A stretch of DNA of 64,000 nucleotides from Trichuris trichiura (Eukaryota > Nematoda > Enoplea > Trichinellida > Trichuridae). The stretch covers positions 6,696,001-6,760,000 of the forward strand of contig JBAJFE010000026.1 in NCBI GenBank assembly GCA_037903355.1, written 5' to 3'. Positions 24,794-36,200 of the stretch are shown one piece after another. The stretch's first letter is position 1, and the number at the start of each line of letters is the position of its first letter. The position numbers and the translations under genes were made by a program. Below the pieces are notes generated by a model, which saw nothing but the letters and a program-made list of their open reading frames with translations, made no database searches and had not been told where the DNA came from.

Positions 24794-25892
24794 TTTCCAC
24801 CTATTTTGGAATTCGACTTTCGGGATTTTGACCCTAACCTCAGGGATAAGTCAGAACAATAGTAACTTGCTAACAGCGCTGTTCGTTCGTCTGTAAGCAG
24901 CACGGCGGTAGACTTGGCTAATTCGCGTAAGGGGACACTGATTGGGTGCTGCGGGAGGCTAGAAAAACGACACGAGTTGTAAGAGCCTGCTATTCTTTGG
25001 TTGTATTCTACGAAATTCGTTCGTAAAGCGAAAACAGGCGCACATTTAGCTTCTTCGTAAAAACGAACATCCTTAAGCTGGTACTCCTATAACAGGACGT
25101 GATACAAACTTGATTACCAAACTGAGGTGTTCAAAATTTTCTTCCTGTTTCGAGCTCACTTGTTACAAGCTTTGTTTACGAAATCTTTTCTGCTGAAATG
25201 TAAAACTATTTATTCTTAGTGTAACATTCAGGCGCGTTTCCGAGTATTTCATAACTTTGAAGCAGTGGCTCGTCGAAGCCTGATTTAAGTGCTTGTTTTC
25301 TTGCTTGCTAAACCGTAGAAATTTTTCGTGCACAAAGAGAAGCACTGATGAGTGCTATTCAAACGATCTGAAAGGAGCGTGAGGTTTATCGGTTTTGGTA
25401 GCCTGTACAATTCGATGGAAACTGAAGGTGTCTAGTCGGCTTCGAAAGCTCGAAGCCTGTAGGCTTAAGCGTAGTTTGGAAGTAAAGCTTTTTGTCAGTA
25501 CGGAATCTAATACGGACCGCCGTGGGTGGAGACACTATAGGGATCAAACATTCTACACCCATAGGGAAGCCGCTTACTGCCTTGGTTTCATTATGTAGGC
25601 ACTGACTTTATGTTCTTCTTGATCTCAATAATACGGGACCTGCGGTTCTGCTGGTTTGTTTATTTAGTGCTAATAAACTTCTTTGATAATCTGAATAACT
25701 AATTATTAACCTATGGTGAACAATAAAAGAGCTTAGTAGATGCTAATCAATTTGCATCAGATTAATCCGAGATCGCTTCTTTCTTTTCTTTCCTTGATTT
25801 TGTATCGAAGGATTTTGTTTACCTTAATTTCCTACGGATTACTGTACATTAAGAGCTGTAATTCTCAACCTTGTTAGTTATTGCTAATAAAC
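24794..25892. other. No gene recognised; copia insertion flank
   Basis: AT-rich sequence with only short frames. It runs into the 5-bp duplication GATAG at 25893-25897. Confidence 0.5.
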
Positions 25893-25897
25893 GATAG
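25893..25897. repeat. 5-bp target-site duplication (left) of the copia element
   Basis: GATAG precedes the 5' LTR and is repeated immediately after the 3' LTR at 30270-30274. Five base pairs is the usual duplication length for Ty1/copia integration. Confidence 0.95.
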
Positions 25898-26043
25898 TGT
25901 TAGGATTTCTATACCTTTTCATACTGTATACTTTGTACCTGAATACTAATCACTGGATTGCTGGTGTGTCACTTAGCGTGTGTGTCGCGCAGTACGGTGT
26001 GTCCTGTCGTGTCTCGAGTAAACTGGTCTGCGGATCCTCATCA
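25898..26043 (+). repeat. 5' LTR of copia element
   Basis: Begins TGTTAGG and ends CTCATCA, the usual TG...CA ends. It is identical over 146 bp to the 3' LTR. No canonical polyadenylation hexamer is seen within it. Confidence 0.97.
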
Positions 26044-26045
26044 AG

Positions 26046-26057
26046 TGGTAGCAGAGC
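26046..26057 (+). promoter_or_regulatory. Primer binding site, initiator tRNA-Met
   Basis: TGGTAGCAGAGC starts two bases after the 5' LTR. Its first eleven bases are the reverse complement of the 3' end of animal initiator tRNA-Met including CCA. Priming at the tRNA 3' end differs from Drosophila copia, which uses an internal tRNA fragment. Confidence 0.85.
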
Positions 26058-26163
26058 TGTGTCGTTCTAAGGTCTCCTCAGTGTCACAGTTTGACATACG
26101 AGTTCGCCTGGCAAGACGATAATTGTCGTGTCTTCTGGAAATCCCTCCGTTAGAAATCGAAAA

Positions 26164-29100
26164 ATGGCCGAGAAGGAAAGCAGTAGCTTCCCGAAGTTAA
26201 ATGGTGTGAACTACCATGACTGGCGGTTCAACATGGAGTGGATGCTGAAGAAAAAGAAATTATGGAAGTACGTTGATGGCTCGACTGTGCGACCGGAGCC
26301 CACTTCGGCAAACGTTGCTGAAGTTCAACGTTTTGACGAGCAGTCGGAGATTGCTCAGGCGACTATTGTGCTCGCAATTGAGCCACTGCAGCAGCAGCAC
26401 GTTCGTGACTGCGAATCAGCCCGCGATGTGTGGCTGAAACTGGAAGCGGCTTTTGAGCCCAAGTCAAGGCCACGAATGATGCAGCTTACTCGTGCCTTGA
26501 TCGAAAATAAGTGTGCTGAGACCGAGCCCATGGAAGACTACGTGACGCGTACGAAGCGTCTGGCGGCACAGTTAAAGGAAGCTGGTCTCGAATTTAAGGA
26601 CGATCAGTTGACAACGATTATGATTGCAAACCTCCCGTCAAGCTATGACTCAGTCGCTGCCGTTATCATGAATTGGGACGAGCGCAAATATGTGTTCGAC
26701 AACGTCAAAGAAGCATTGTTGACAGAATACTGCCGTAGGCAGCAGCAAGCTGCGCAGAGAGGTGATGCGACTGAAGCGTTGACGACGAAGACGAAAGTTA
26801 GTTGTGCGACGGTAAGGAAAAACATCGATCGAGGAGCTCAGCGCAGGGGAAAGATCGTCTGCTTCAGCTGCCGTAAAACGGGGCACATCGCTCGACAGTG
26901 TCGAAATAAATCGGCCTGGCAGGTGCAGAAGCAAGCGAAAGACAGTGGGCTAAATGTCCAATTGGAGGCAACGAATGCTGATGCTTTCATTCTCGACAGC
27001 GGTGCGACGCGCCACATCTGCAACAGGAAGGACTGGTTCTCAAAATTTCGTGCGACGGCGCCATCAAGCGTTTATTCTGCCGACGACAGTAAAGAAGCGT
27101 TAGTGGCCGAAGGCGTTGGCACGGTGGAAGTCACATTGTATGGTGGCGCGCATGGAATGCTCAATACTCATCTTCAGAACGTGTTGTACGTACCGAAGTG
27201 CCGCAGAAACTTAATCTCGGTTTCCTCTCTAGAAAAGACAGGCCATTACGTCGTCTTCAAAAATAAATTGGCCCGAATTTACGATGTTGAAACCAAGGCG
27301 TTGATCGCCGAGGCGTGCGCTCGCGACGGACTGTATGTCCTCAGAGCCAAAATCAGAGGTAAGAATGGAATGGCCCTTAATGTAGAGAAAATTGATGGTG
27401 ATGTGTGGCATAAGCGTTTCTGTCATGTGAGTAATAAGGTACTGGAAAAGACCGCGAGGCATAGTACCGTCTCTGGCCTTGTAATCAGTGGTAATGTTCA
27501 GCCTCCCGCGTGTACAGACTGCATTGTTGGAAAATGCACACAGAGCAAGTGCGTCCCATCAAAGCGCCGGCAAACGAACAGAGTGCTGGAACTCGTGCAC
27601 TCTGACATATGCGGCCCGATGCCAGTGAAGTCCCATGGAGGTGCGTCGTACTTCATGACGATAGTTGATGATTTCAGTCGTAAAGTAATCGTGATGTGCC
27701 TGAAAGCTAAGTCAGAGGCAGCAGAGAGGCTGATGGAATTCATCCGAATGGCTGAGCGCCAAACAGGACAAAAGGTGAAAACTATACGGACGGACAACGG
27801 CCTGGAATATTGCGGTACGATAATGTCCTCATTTTTAAAGAAGTCTGGCATTAAGCATGAGCGATCAAATGTGGAAACGCCACAAATGAACGGGGTCGCG
27901 GAAAGAGTCAACAGGACGTTGATGGACTTAGTCAGGTCCATGCTAAAATCAAGTGGTCTTCCGAAGCAGTTTTGGGCAGAAGCCGTAACGGCAGCAGCTT
28001 ATGTAAGAAATCGCGTGTTGCATTCGTCGAATAATTCAGTACCGGAAACATTATGGTTAGGCAAGTCTATAAGTGTTAGACACTTACGAACTTATGGCTG
28101 CCTAGCATACGCGTACACGACCCGGCAAGGTAGAAAGAAATTAGATGAGCGAGCAGAGCCGGGAATCATGGTCGGCTATGGCATCCGTACCGTTGGTTAC
28201 CGAATTTGGTTGCCGGGTAGAGACAATGGTATTGGTGAGGTCATTGAAACCAAGCATGTGAAATTTGTTGAAAATCGGATGGGCTTTAACACCCTATACA
28301 AAGTGGAAGATGTACGGCACGCAGCTCCGTCAGAGTGGGTGATAATCGACAGTGACCATGAAGATGACGCAGCGGAACGAGAATCGAACGTTGGCACGTC
28401 TGTGTCTGATGCCCCGAAAAGCGAAGAATCTGAAGGACTTCGTGAGCTGCAAGCGACCAGTGAGGATTCCGAACAAGTAAAACGGGTGAGGCGGCAGCCA
28501 ATGAGGCGATGTGTCAAGAGAGCAAAAGAAAAGGAGCACGAAGTAAACTTTACAGCGCTCGCCAACCCTGGCAGTGTAAGCGAGGCGCTGTCTTCCCCAG
28601 ACTCGGCAAACTGGAAGAGAGCCATGGACGAAGAATACAAAAGCCTGTTAGCACGAAAAACGTGGATGGAAGTCCAAATGCCCAAACAAGCTACATTAAT
28701 TGGAAGCAAGTGGATCTTTCATCGAAAGTTGAACAGTGAGGGCAAAGTTCAACGGTACAAAGCGCGCTTGGTAGCGCAGGGTTTTTCCCAGAAAAGTGGA
28801 GTTGACTATAATGAAACCTACGCCCCCGTGGTGAGTCTCACTGTAATTAGATTGCTGATGGCGCTAGCCGTGTGTTTCAACTGGCATATACAACACGTTG
28901 ACGTGAAATGTGCATATTTGTATGGAAAGCTAACGGAGGAAATTTATATGAAGTTGCCAGAAGGCTACAAACATCCTCCGGGAGCAGTAGCAAAGCTGCT
29001 GCGGCCAATATATGGATTAAAGCAGTCAGGGCGAATATGGAACGAGACGTTGACAAAATTTCTTCTAAGGAAAGGATATAAAAGGCTGTGGACCAGCAGT

Positions 29101-30129
29101 TGCGTGTACATTTCATTAAATCGAATGATAGTTGTTGTATACGTTGATGACATACTGCTGATTCATCCTAAGAAAGAAGAAATTGACAATATGGTTCGTG
29201 TGATGGAACAAGAATATGACATACACAATTTAGGCGAATTAAGCTACATATTGGGCGTGAAAGTTCGCTCCAGAGCGGGAGAATTGAGCATGAACCAGGC
29301 AACGTACATCGACGCAGTGTTACAAAAATTTAAAATGGACCAGTGCAAAGGAGCTTCCACCCCGTTAGATCCAAGCATTCAATTGTCAAAATTGAACTGC
29401 CCGAAAACAAACGCAGAGCGTGAAGATATGGCTGCGGTGCCATACCGTGAATTGGTTGGTTGCCTAATGTACGTGGCGTTGTGTACGCGACCTGACATTT
29501 TATTCGCAGTGACGAAGTTATCACAGTTTAGTGCAAATCCAGGCAGGATTCACTGGAATCAGCTAAAACACGTGTTGCGTTACCTTAGCGCGACAAAAGA
29601 CTGTGAGTTAACGTTTAAAAGAGGATATGGCAGCACGATTGAAATTCACTGTGATGCAGATTGGGCAGGTGACGTAGATGACCGGAAGTCATGGACCGGA
29701 ATAACAGTGAAAGTTGGAGGAAACTTAGTCGGCTGGATCTCTAAAAAGCAGCAGTGTGTAGCCAGCTCAACAATGGAAGCGGAATACATGGCGTTGGCTG
29801 CAGCTGCAAAGGAAGCGAAATGGCTGCACATGATGTTTAAGGAACTGAAACTGGACGACCGCATGTCCTTGCCTGTCGCTGTGTTTTGTGACAATCAGTC
29901 TGCGATAAAATTCGCAAGTAATCGAATAGAAAAGTCACGTAGTCGACACATTGACATTGCGTATCATGTTGCACGCGAAATGGTCCAGGAGGCGACAGCG
30001 ACGTTGAAGTACATACCTTCCAACGAGAACGTTGCAGACGTGTTAACGAAAACCCTACGTCCAGTTATGCAGAAAAGGGCATTGGAAATGCTGAACATGA
30101 AAAGTCAAGAAATAGGGGGGCATTGTTAG
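26164..30129 (+). CDS. Copia Gag-Pol polyprotein
   Basis: A single frame of 1321 residues from ATG 26164 (the frame is open upstream but has no earlier ATG) to TAG at 30127-30129. The N-terminal Gag region is followed by a CCHC zinc knuckle starting at C233. The aspartic protease site is D-S-G at 278-280. The integrase has an H-H-C-C region near 420-460 and catalytic D481, D544 and E580, with exactly 35 residues between the last two. The reverse transcriptase carries Y-V-D-D at 993-996. RNase H begins with the catalytic Asp of H-C-D-A-D-W at about 1164. There are no frameshifts and no internal stop, and Gag and Pol are fused without a recoding signal. The stop codon lies inside the first six bases of the 3' LTR. 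Antisense frames over this gene are shadows. Confidence 0.97.
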   Translation: MAEKESSSFPKLNGVNYHDWRFNMEWMLKKKKLWKYVDGSTVRPEPTSANVAEVQRFDEQSEIAQATIVLAIEPLQQQHVRDCESARDVWLKLEAAFEPKSRPRMMQLTRALIENKCAETEPMEDYVTRTKRLAAQLKEAGLEFKDDQLTTIMIANLPSSYDSVAAVIMNWDERKYVFDNVKEALLTEYCRRQQQAAQRGDATEALTTKTKVSCATVRKNIDRGAQRRGKIVCFSCRKTGHIARQCRNKSAWQVQKQAKDSGLNVQLEATNADAFILDSGATRHICNRKDWFSKFRATAPSSVYSADDSKEALVAEGVGTVEVTLYGGAHGMLNTHLQNVLYVPKCRRNLISVSSLEKTGHYVVFKNKLARIYDVETKALIAEACARDGLYVLRAKIRGKNGMALNVEKIDGDVWHKRFCHVSNKVLEKTARHSTVSGLVISGNVQPPACTDCIVGKCTQSKCVPSKRRQTNRVLELVHSDICGPMPVKSHGGASYFMTIVDDFSRKVIVMCLKAKSEAAERLMEFIRMAERQTGQKVKTIRTDNGLEYCGTIMSSFLKKSGIKHERSNVETPQMNGVAERVNRTLMDLVRSMLKSSGLPKQFWAEAVTAAAYVRNRVLHSSNNSVPETLWLGKSISVRHLRTYGCLAYAYTTRQGRKKLDERAEPGIMVGYGIRTVGYRIWLPGRDNGIGEVIETKHVKFVENRMGFNTLYKVEDVRHAAPSEWVIIDSDHEDDAAERESNVGTSVSDAPKSEESEGLRELQATSEDSEQVKRVRRQPMRRCVKRAKEKEHEVNFTALANPGSVSEALSSPDSANWKRAMDEEYKSLLARKTWMEVQMPKQATLIGSKWIFHRKLNSEGKVQRYKARLVAQGFSQKSGVDYNETYAPVVSLTVIRLLMALAVCFNWHIQHVDVKCAYLYGKLTEEIYMKLPEGYKHPPGAVAKLLRPIYGLKQSGRIWNETLTKFLLRKGYKRLWTSSCVYISLNRMIVVVYVDDILLIHPKKEEIDNMVRVMEQEYDIHNLGELSYILGVKVRSRAGELSMNQATYIDAVLQKFKMDQCKGASTPLDPSIQLSKLNCPKTNAEREDMAAVPYRELVGCLMYVALCTRPDILFAVTKLSQFSANPGRIHWNQLKHVLRYLSATKDCELTFKRGYGSTIEIHCDADWAGDVDDRKSWTGITVKVGGNLVGWISKKQQCVASSTMEAEYMALAAAAKEAKWLHMMFKELKLDDRMSLPVAVFCDNQSAIKFASNRIEKSRSRHIDIAYHVAREMVQEATATLKYIPSNENVADVLTKTLRPVMQKRALEMLNMKSQEIGGHC
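30113..30120 (+). promoter_or_regulatory. Polypurine tract
   Basis: A purine-rich run ending in six G residues lies three bases before the 3' LTR, the expected plus-strand primer position. It is also the coding sequence for the last residues of the polyprotein. Confidence 0.75.
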
Positions 30130-30269
30130 GATTTCTATACCTTTTCATACTGTATACTTTGTACCTGAATACTAATCACTGGATTGCTGGTGTGTCACTT
30201 AGCGTGTGTGTCGCGCAGTACGGTGTGTCCTGTCGTGTCTCGAGTAAACTGGTCTGCGGATCCTCATCA
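30124..30269 (+). repeat. 3' LTR of copia element
   Basis: Identical to 25898-26043. Followed by the GATAG duplication at 30270-30274. The polyprotein stop codon is LTR bases 4-6. Confidence 0.97.
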
Positions 30270-30274
30270 GATAG
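30270..30274. repeat. 5-bp target-site duplication (right) of the copia element
   Basis: GATAG, matching the bases just before the 5' LTR. Confidence 0.95.
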
Positions 30275-33200
30275 TAAAAATGAATATTTATTATTTGTTC
30301 TTATCGCCCAGTGAAGAGTACCAGTCCTACAACAACTCAATTTTTAAATACCGAATTAGTTTCGCTATAGTAATATTTGCGAAAGTTTCAAGCAATGAAG
30401 CTTTGTCACGCGAAATGTTGAACCAATGGAAATTTCGACCTTATCGCGCGAATTGAATATTCATTTTTTACTGTAACCTTAAATGATTTGCAAGTACAGC
30501 TTAACTCGAATTCCAAAATGGCGATGGTATTTCCTTGTCTGACATGTAACGGGCGTTCGCGAAACAACAAGGTTTAGAAGCTAAGCCAATAGAGTCGGCT
30601 GGCACTAACAGGCATTAGAACGTAGGATGTCAAATAATTTTGTTATATGACATCTCGAACGCGGGGGAGGAGGCGTTATTTCATATTGCGCTTACCTGTA
30701 CTAACAGTATGACTAGTTCGTCTACGCGGGCATCAACGTCACCTGCATAAAAGTATATTTAATCAATTTTGGAGGTTTTCATTGGCGCTTCACTTTTACG
30801 TTCACATTTTCCTAAACTAACGATGGCTTCAGTTGCTATTACCATTGCTTGTTCTTGCTACAGTTTCCTCGTAGTAGCCAACGCCCTTCTTGCTTCCATT
30901 TTCGGAAATGACAAAAAGTAGCCATTTTTCTGACGTGTTCGATTGGTGATCTTTCTACTATGACAAAACGCAAAGCCTCTGAAGCGCCTTTAATTCGGCT
31001 GGGCTGATGTGGTAAAAGCTTAAGCAAGGTTGCTTGCCGGGAACTTGGCTGAATAAAATTTACATTTAATGCGTTGAAATAAATTTAGTTTTACAGAAAT
31101 GTGGGGCGCTTGTAAAAAGTTTTTCTTTGTTGATTCGAGTGGTAGTTAGCTTTAAAAGCAATCAGCCGCGATACGCCTTGCCGGAACAACGATGGAAACT
31201 CGAAATTTCGTATACTGTAAGTTGGAGAATGCATTTGTTGTTCGGCATTCATTTGAAAATAGTCGTAACAGCGGTACGAGCTAAAAAAAATAAACCATTT
31301 GCTTCCAAGGCAAAGGATAGGGCGCTGTTTCTATCTGCCAATGTATTCGGCTTCCTTTTGTTTAACAGATACTTGAATTCCATGCGAACTTAGCAAGGTA
31401 CTTGGAATAAGGTTTGTTTATACATCAAATTTACGTTAAAAACATTGATTGAAATGTAGCCGCCGCGTAATGGCTGCATTGTTTTCATAAACAAAGGATG
31501 ACTAGTTAGAACCTGCCTACCTACAGTAGCCACGCATGACTCATTTTCTGTGGGGTGTAAGTTTAACGCGCATTTAGAGTGACTAACGTTAGGCGATAAA
31601 AGCTTTTATGCACGAACCTGCACAAGTAATAGCTTTAATAATGTGGTAATTTTGATTGGAGCGATACTGAACGTAAACATTGTTACGATTGAAGTGCAGT
31701 GGTCTACAAACGTTCATTCCCTTTCTTGCGCCTTCCACATGTACTGCGCGGATGGACGTAGCCCATGGAATTCTGTTAATTTTTTTTCAGGCAATAATAA
31801 CACTCCTTGGGCCACCGCGAATAATGCAAAACGCTAAGTGGCAATATCACAATGGCGCCGTGGCGATGGTCCATTCCGGAAAGAACGTTCAAGAGCCATG
31901 GTGGCTATAGGCACTGCAGCTGTGGTCATCTCCGTTGCTGTAGATATCTCAAATGTTATCTTCGCCTCCGCTTGGGCGGTTCAGCCGAAAAAGAACTTCC
32001 AATTACTGGTTTCGACGAAATCGCCGATGCAGCAGTATTTGCCCGTCGCAGCCGTCCCTAGATCGTAAGTCTTCTTGCTTATACATGAACAAACGGTTGC
32101 GCTATCTCTTAGATAGGTTCTAAAGTTTTTATTTTTTAATCAGACAGAAATATCAGCAGCGCTAGTCCTCGTTTCTACGCGTGGCAAATGTGCGTAAGGC
32201 AGTCTTATTTGTCCCCGTCGAAAATTAAGGTTTTAGGCCACTCGTCGTCATTAATTATTTTTTCGGTTGCGCTGCCTTTTCATTAGACGCCACAAATGGC
32301 AAAATAAGCTGTCGTTTCCCGTTTTCTCATAAAATTGTTTGCATACTGGACCGCTGCAGCCCACTCTCCATATGTACTCAGTGTAAACATTTTGCAGAAA
32401 ACATAAATCCTTCTGTGGTACAGGTTTTTGCTGTAATTAGTCGGACATTCAAGTGGCATTTCTTGTGTGGACTTAACGGTCTTACTTATCGAATTGTTTT
32501 CGTCAGCTGTTGTTGTCAACTCTTAAAATTTCACGGTCGATTTCTCATTAGCCTTTAATATTACGTTACTCCTTTCGGAGCGACCCATTGTCAATATATC
32601 GCGTGCCAAATAGCGTGCCAAATTCGAACTTATTCCTCCCTATGAAAATATCTCTATTGTTAGCCAGTTTCAATTGAAGTTGTTTTGCTTCGTCGAAAAG
32701 TCGTATGTACGTAAGCTGTTCATTTCCGGTAACTGCTACCATCCATAGAATTCAACTTCAGTGCTCCGATAAAAAGTTTTATTAATTGTGTTTAGCTATT
32801 GTTGTCGATCATTGGCATTGGCTTTTTTTGACGAAAGCAAAGTCACGCAACCCGTTCTTAGAGCACTGTAGAATTATAAACGATTGATAGGTACCAATGA
32901 TATTGAGATACGCCTCACAGTGACGTTGGTTTGATTTAAAGTAGCTACGTTTTCCGTAGAAAGTTGTTGTAATTTTATCGGGCGAGAATTTTTGGATTTT
33001 AGATTTCAAGGCAGACACGTACGGCGAATTTGGCAATGGCTTGGCTCGGTGCCGATGCGCGCCTCTTAGCTTGTCTTGTCCCCAATTGAATCTCTGGAAA
33101 ATTACCTCGGTTAGCTCAACATCTTCCGGCTCGCACCAGGGCGTCAGTTCAACACTCCGGGTGAGACTTTTTAAAGCTTTTTTTTTCATTTTTCCCATTT

Positions 33201-36200
33201 AGACGAAATAGAAGCATCCCGTTGAGTAATTCATTCTTCAAGTGGCACATTTTATCTTTCCCAATCGAAACCCTTAACAGAAATAGTCCGCTTAGGGGGT
33301 GATTGTTTTTCGTTGCTTAAAAGTGTGCCAGCTGAGATCGATTCCGGTCGTTGCAGAGATGTTGCGAACCAGAGTCTTTGTCACTTTGTCGAGACTGCTT
33401 TTAGGGCTATTGATTAATCTTTTTAACCGACTTTATTTTAGGTGAACCCTCTTATAATCAGACGAAGAAGGTGAAGATGCAATATTGACTTTTTCTTCCT
33501 ATTCCGTCTATTCTGTCCGATATGTTTAGTGGTCATGTGGGTCGTCGCGGCACCAATTCGAACCTTTCTCCAGTTTTCAACAGGTCCAACTCTCCAAGCA
33601 ATGTCGGTAAGTTTATTTTGGCAACTGGAACAACTCCTTTTGCTTACATATGAAAACACAATGCTGTCCTTGCGGCAGTTGCAATCTACAACAATCTAAA
33701 CCGAATTTTTTCTCTTCGTACGTTCAAGGAAGCAATGCAAAGCTCCTTTGACAATATTCCTTGAAGTTTTTAACGTTGGAATTCGTAACACGCCTACGTC
33801 AATGGGAGATATTATCTTTAAAATTAGACGAAGATTCAAGATTTAAGTTTCCCAGCGGCCTTCCACTTAAGTGACTGCGCATTACTCTACACTCAAATGA
33901 ATACAGGCCAGTTTCCATTGAGTTACACAAAGCTTCAATGGGTCAGCAGCTGAAAATTATACGTAATTCATTTTCTTAACGATGTTAAAAACAACATTTT
34001 CAAGTAATCGCTGCAAAAAATTTGCATATGCAAATCTAGAAGGTAGATTGGTTTTCTTCCGATTCGAGCGCTCAGATAGAAGCTGTCCTTGTTCGTAGGG
34101 TTTCGTAGCGAGCAGATTAAGGTGGGACTAGTGTTGGGTTATATTCCCTTTACTTAAATTTCCGCTTCAAAGTAGGCCAAGCAAATGCAATTGCCTCCGA
34201 GAAAGCTGAGAATACTTTTGATAATTTATCTTTTCTTTTTTTTTACCGAACGCAGTATTCCTTTTGGGAAAGTTTTTGAACTTTTTAAGTCATCGTCTGT
34301 TGCCAGCCGGCGTGAGATCATTTGCCCGCCAATCAGTCAGTTCGCGTTTACTCGCTGCAGAATGTTTAGACGCGCACGGTTTGACGCAGTTGCGTTCTGA
34401 CGCACAGGACTTAAGTCGTGCGACCAAGCCGGCGCGGACAACTAATAATAATTGTAGTGATACGCTTAAACGCAGTTGCGTCGACTTGGCTTATCTTGCT
34501 TTCAAAACGTCCCAGCTGAAGGAGCCAAGTTTTACAGCTCTCTGCGAAGACTTTATTAGCTTAGCAAAGCCAGTGAAGTTAGTAACAAATACTTGAAAAC
34601 ATATAGGACGAAATTCTTTACGTCAAATCGTCCACTCCTCTTCTCTGTGATAAAACTTTTAATAATAGGTGCTTCTCGTCACTTTTCAGATGAAACATTG
34701 CTTAGTATCGCCGTTCGAAAACATCGAAATTTTTTTGATTTTCGTACTTCATTTTTCGAACGTAACTTACTTTTTCTCCGGCACGTTCTCGGAAGGGCAA
34801 AATGAATAAGCTGTTGGTATTGCAGTTGAGATATTACAAAATAAATAGACGACGACTGCGAAGGTATATTGACGCTCGAAGTTTTTTGCATATTTCATTT
34901 GCATTGAACTAAAAGATGTAGCGAGCATTTTAGCAAGTAAGCAATTAGCTTTAATTGATCCGACGGAGTCCGACGACCGGACGGGGAAATAAGCAACTAA
35001 AATGACTTTGTTAAGCAACATCAACTTTTGAACGGACTTTTAGCGAAACGATTTCTTCAAGCGGAGCGTAATTGATGCAATTGCGCGTTTTTAAAGGTTA
35101 TTTCTATTGTTCCATTTTGCCGAATTTGATTCGCGTAAATTCGATCCGTACCGACTGTAGCCGCGCTGCGGTTTCGATGCGCTCGTCGTTAAATAAAAAA
35201 CAATTTCTTCATAATTTGCATCGGCTATCTGTGGACTTCTGAGCAGTCGGTAATACGCGACGCGACGCGGTTGATTTTGCTCGTTTATTCAACTAACTTT
35301 TCACTAACGACCAGTGGAACGTTTCGAGTTGCTATTGCTGGTCTTAAAATTTTGAATTTCAAATTTTTTAAATTCAAAGACCGCAATGCTTCTTTTGTAG
35401 GACAGCTTTGTGCGCCAGGTTGCCGCGCTTCTTAAGGGGAAATTTGCAAGTTAACAAAAGTTGATTTGAAAGTTTGGTTAGCTTATCGCGCGGGTAGAAC
35501 ACTTACGCAGACAGGCGTCGTTTTTCGCACCGCAATTGGCAGTACGAGCATCGTTCCGTCTTAAGATTTGAAATTTCAAATTTAAGTTAAAAATAAGTAG
35601 GTAGCATCGTTGAAGTTCGTAAAAAAGTTTGGATAGTTGGAGGCATTTCGCAGATAGGCGTTATTTTTTGCAACAGTTGAGATGGAATGCTTCAATAGCT
35701 CAGCGTTAAGGTTTGAAAATTTGAACTTTCACTAAAGATGAGTAGCCAACGCGTGCTGTGAATCTTTGCGAGCAAGTTTTACTTAAGTATTAACGCTAAT
35801 TATTTTTGTAAAATACGTTTTTCATTGCGTAAGAAGACAGTTTTCAGGTGCGGGCGGGTTTTTTTTTCAATGCAGTTAAAATTGTGTGAGATTTCTTAAT
35901 GTCCGTTTGGCCAGCGATTATGGTTATTCTAGATTCGACAAAACATGTTTTTTTTTGGCTGAACAACTTTTAACTTTTCTTAACTTTACCTTGCCTTCTG
36001 CACGCATTTTTGTGGTCGGTCGATGCAATAGTAGAATAAACATTTCTTTGCCGATCCGTGCGAATTTATCATATTTTTATTTATCAATTTCAGTAGTCGG
36101 GGCTTTCTAAATCGCGTTAGCTTTGGGGGAATATTGATTGGCTTGTTGCGCTGAGTTAATTAAAACTCGTGACATGTGGAAAGTATCGCCGCTTTGTTTC

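Larger units (their letters stand above)
25898..30269 (+). mobile_element. Intact Ty1/copia LTR retrotransposon
   Basis: A complete 4372-bp element with identical 146-bp LTRs, tRNA-Met primer site, one uninterrupted Gag-Pol frame, purine tract and perfect GATAG duplication. The lack of any difference between the LTRs and the fully open frame indicates very recent insertion and probable autonomy. Domain order is protease, integrase, reverse transcriptase, RNase H, which defines the copia superfamily. It sits in gene-poor sequence and disrupts no visible gene. Confidence 0.97.

Noticed and set aside
28197..28709. Long antisense open frame over the copia polyprotein
   Set aside because: It is a shadow of the strongly supported Gag-Pol frame on the plus strand and has no recognisable domain.
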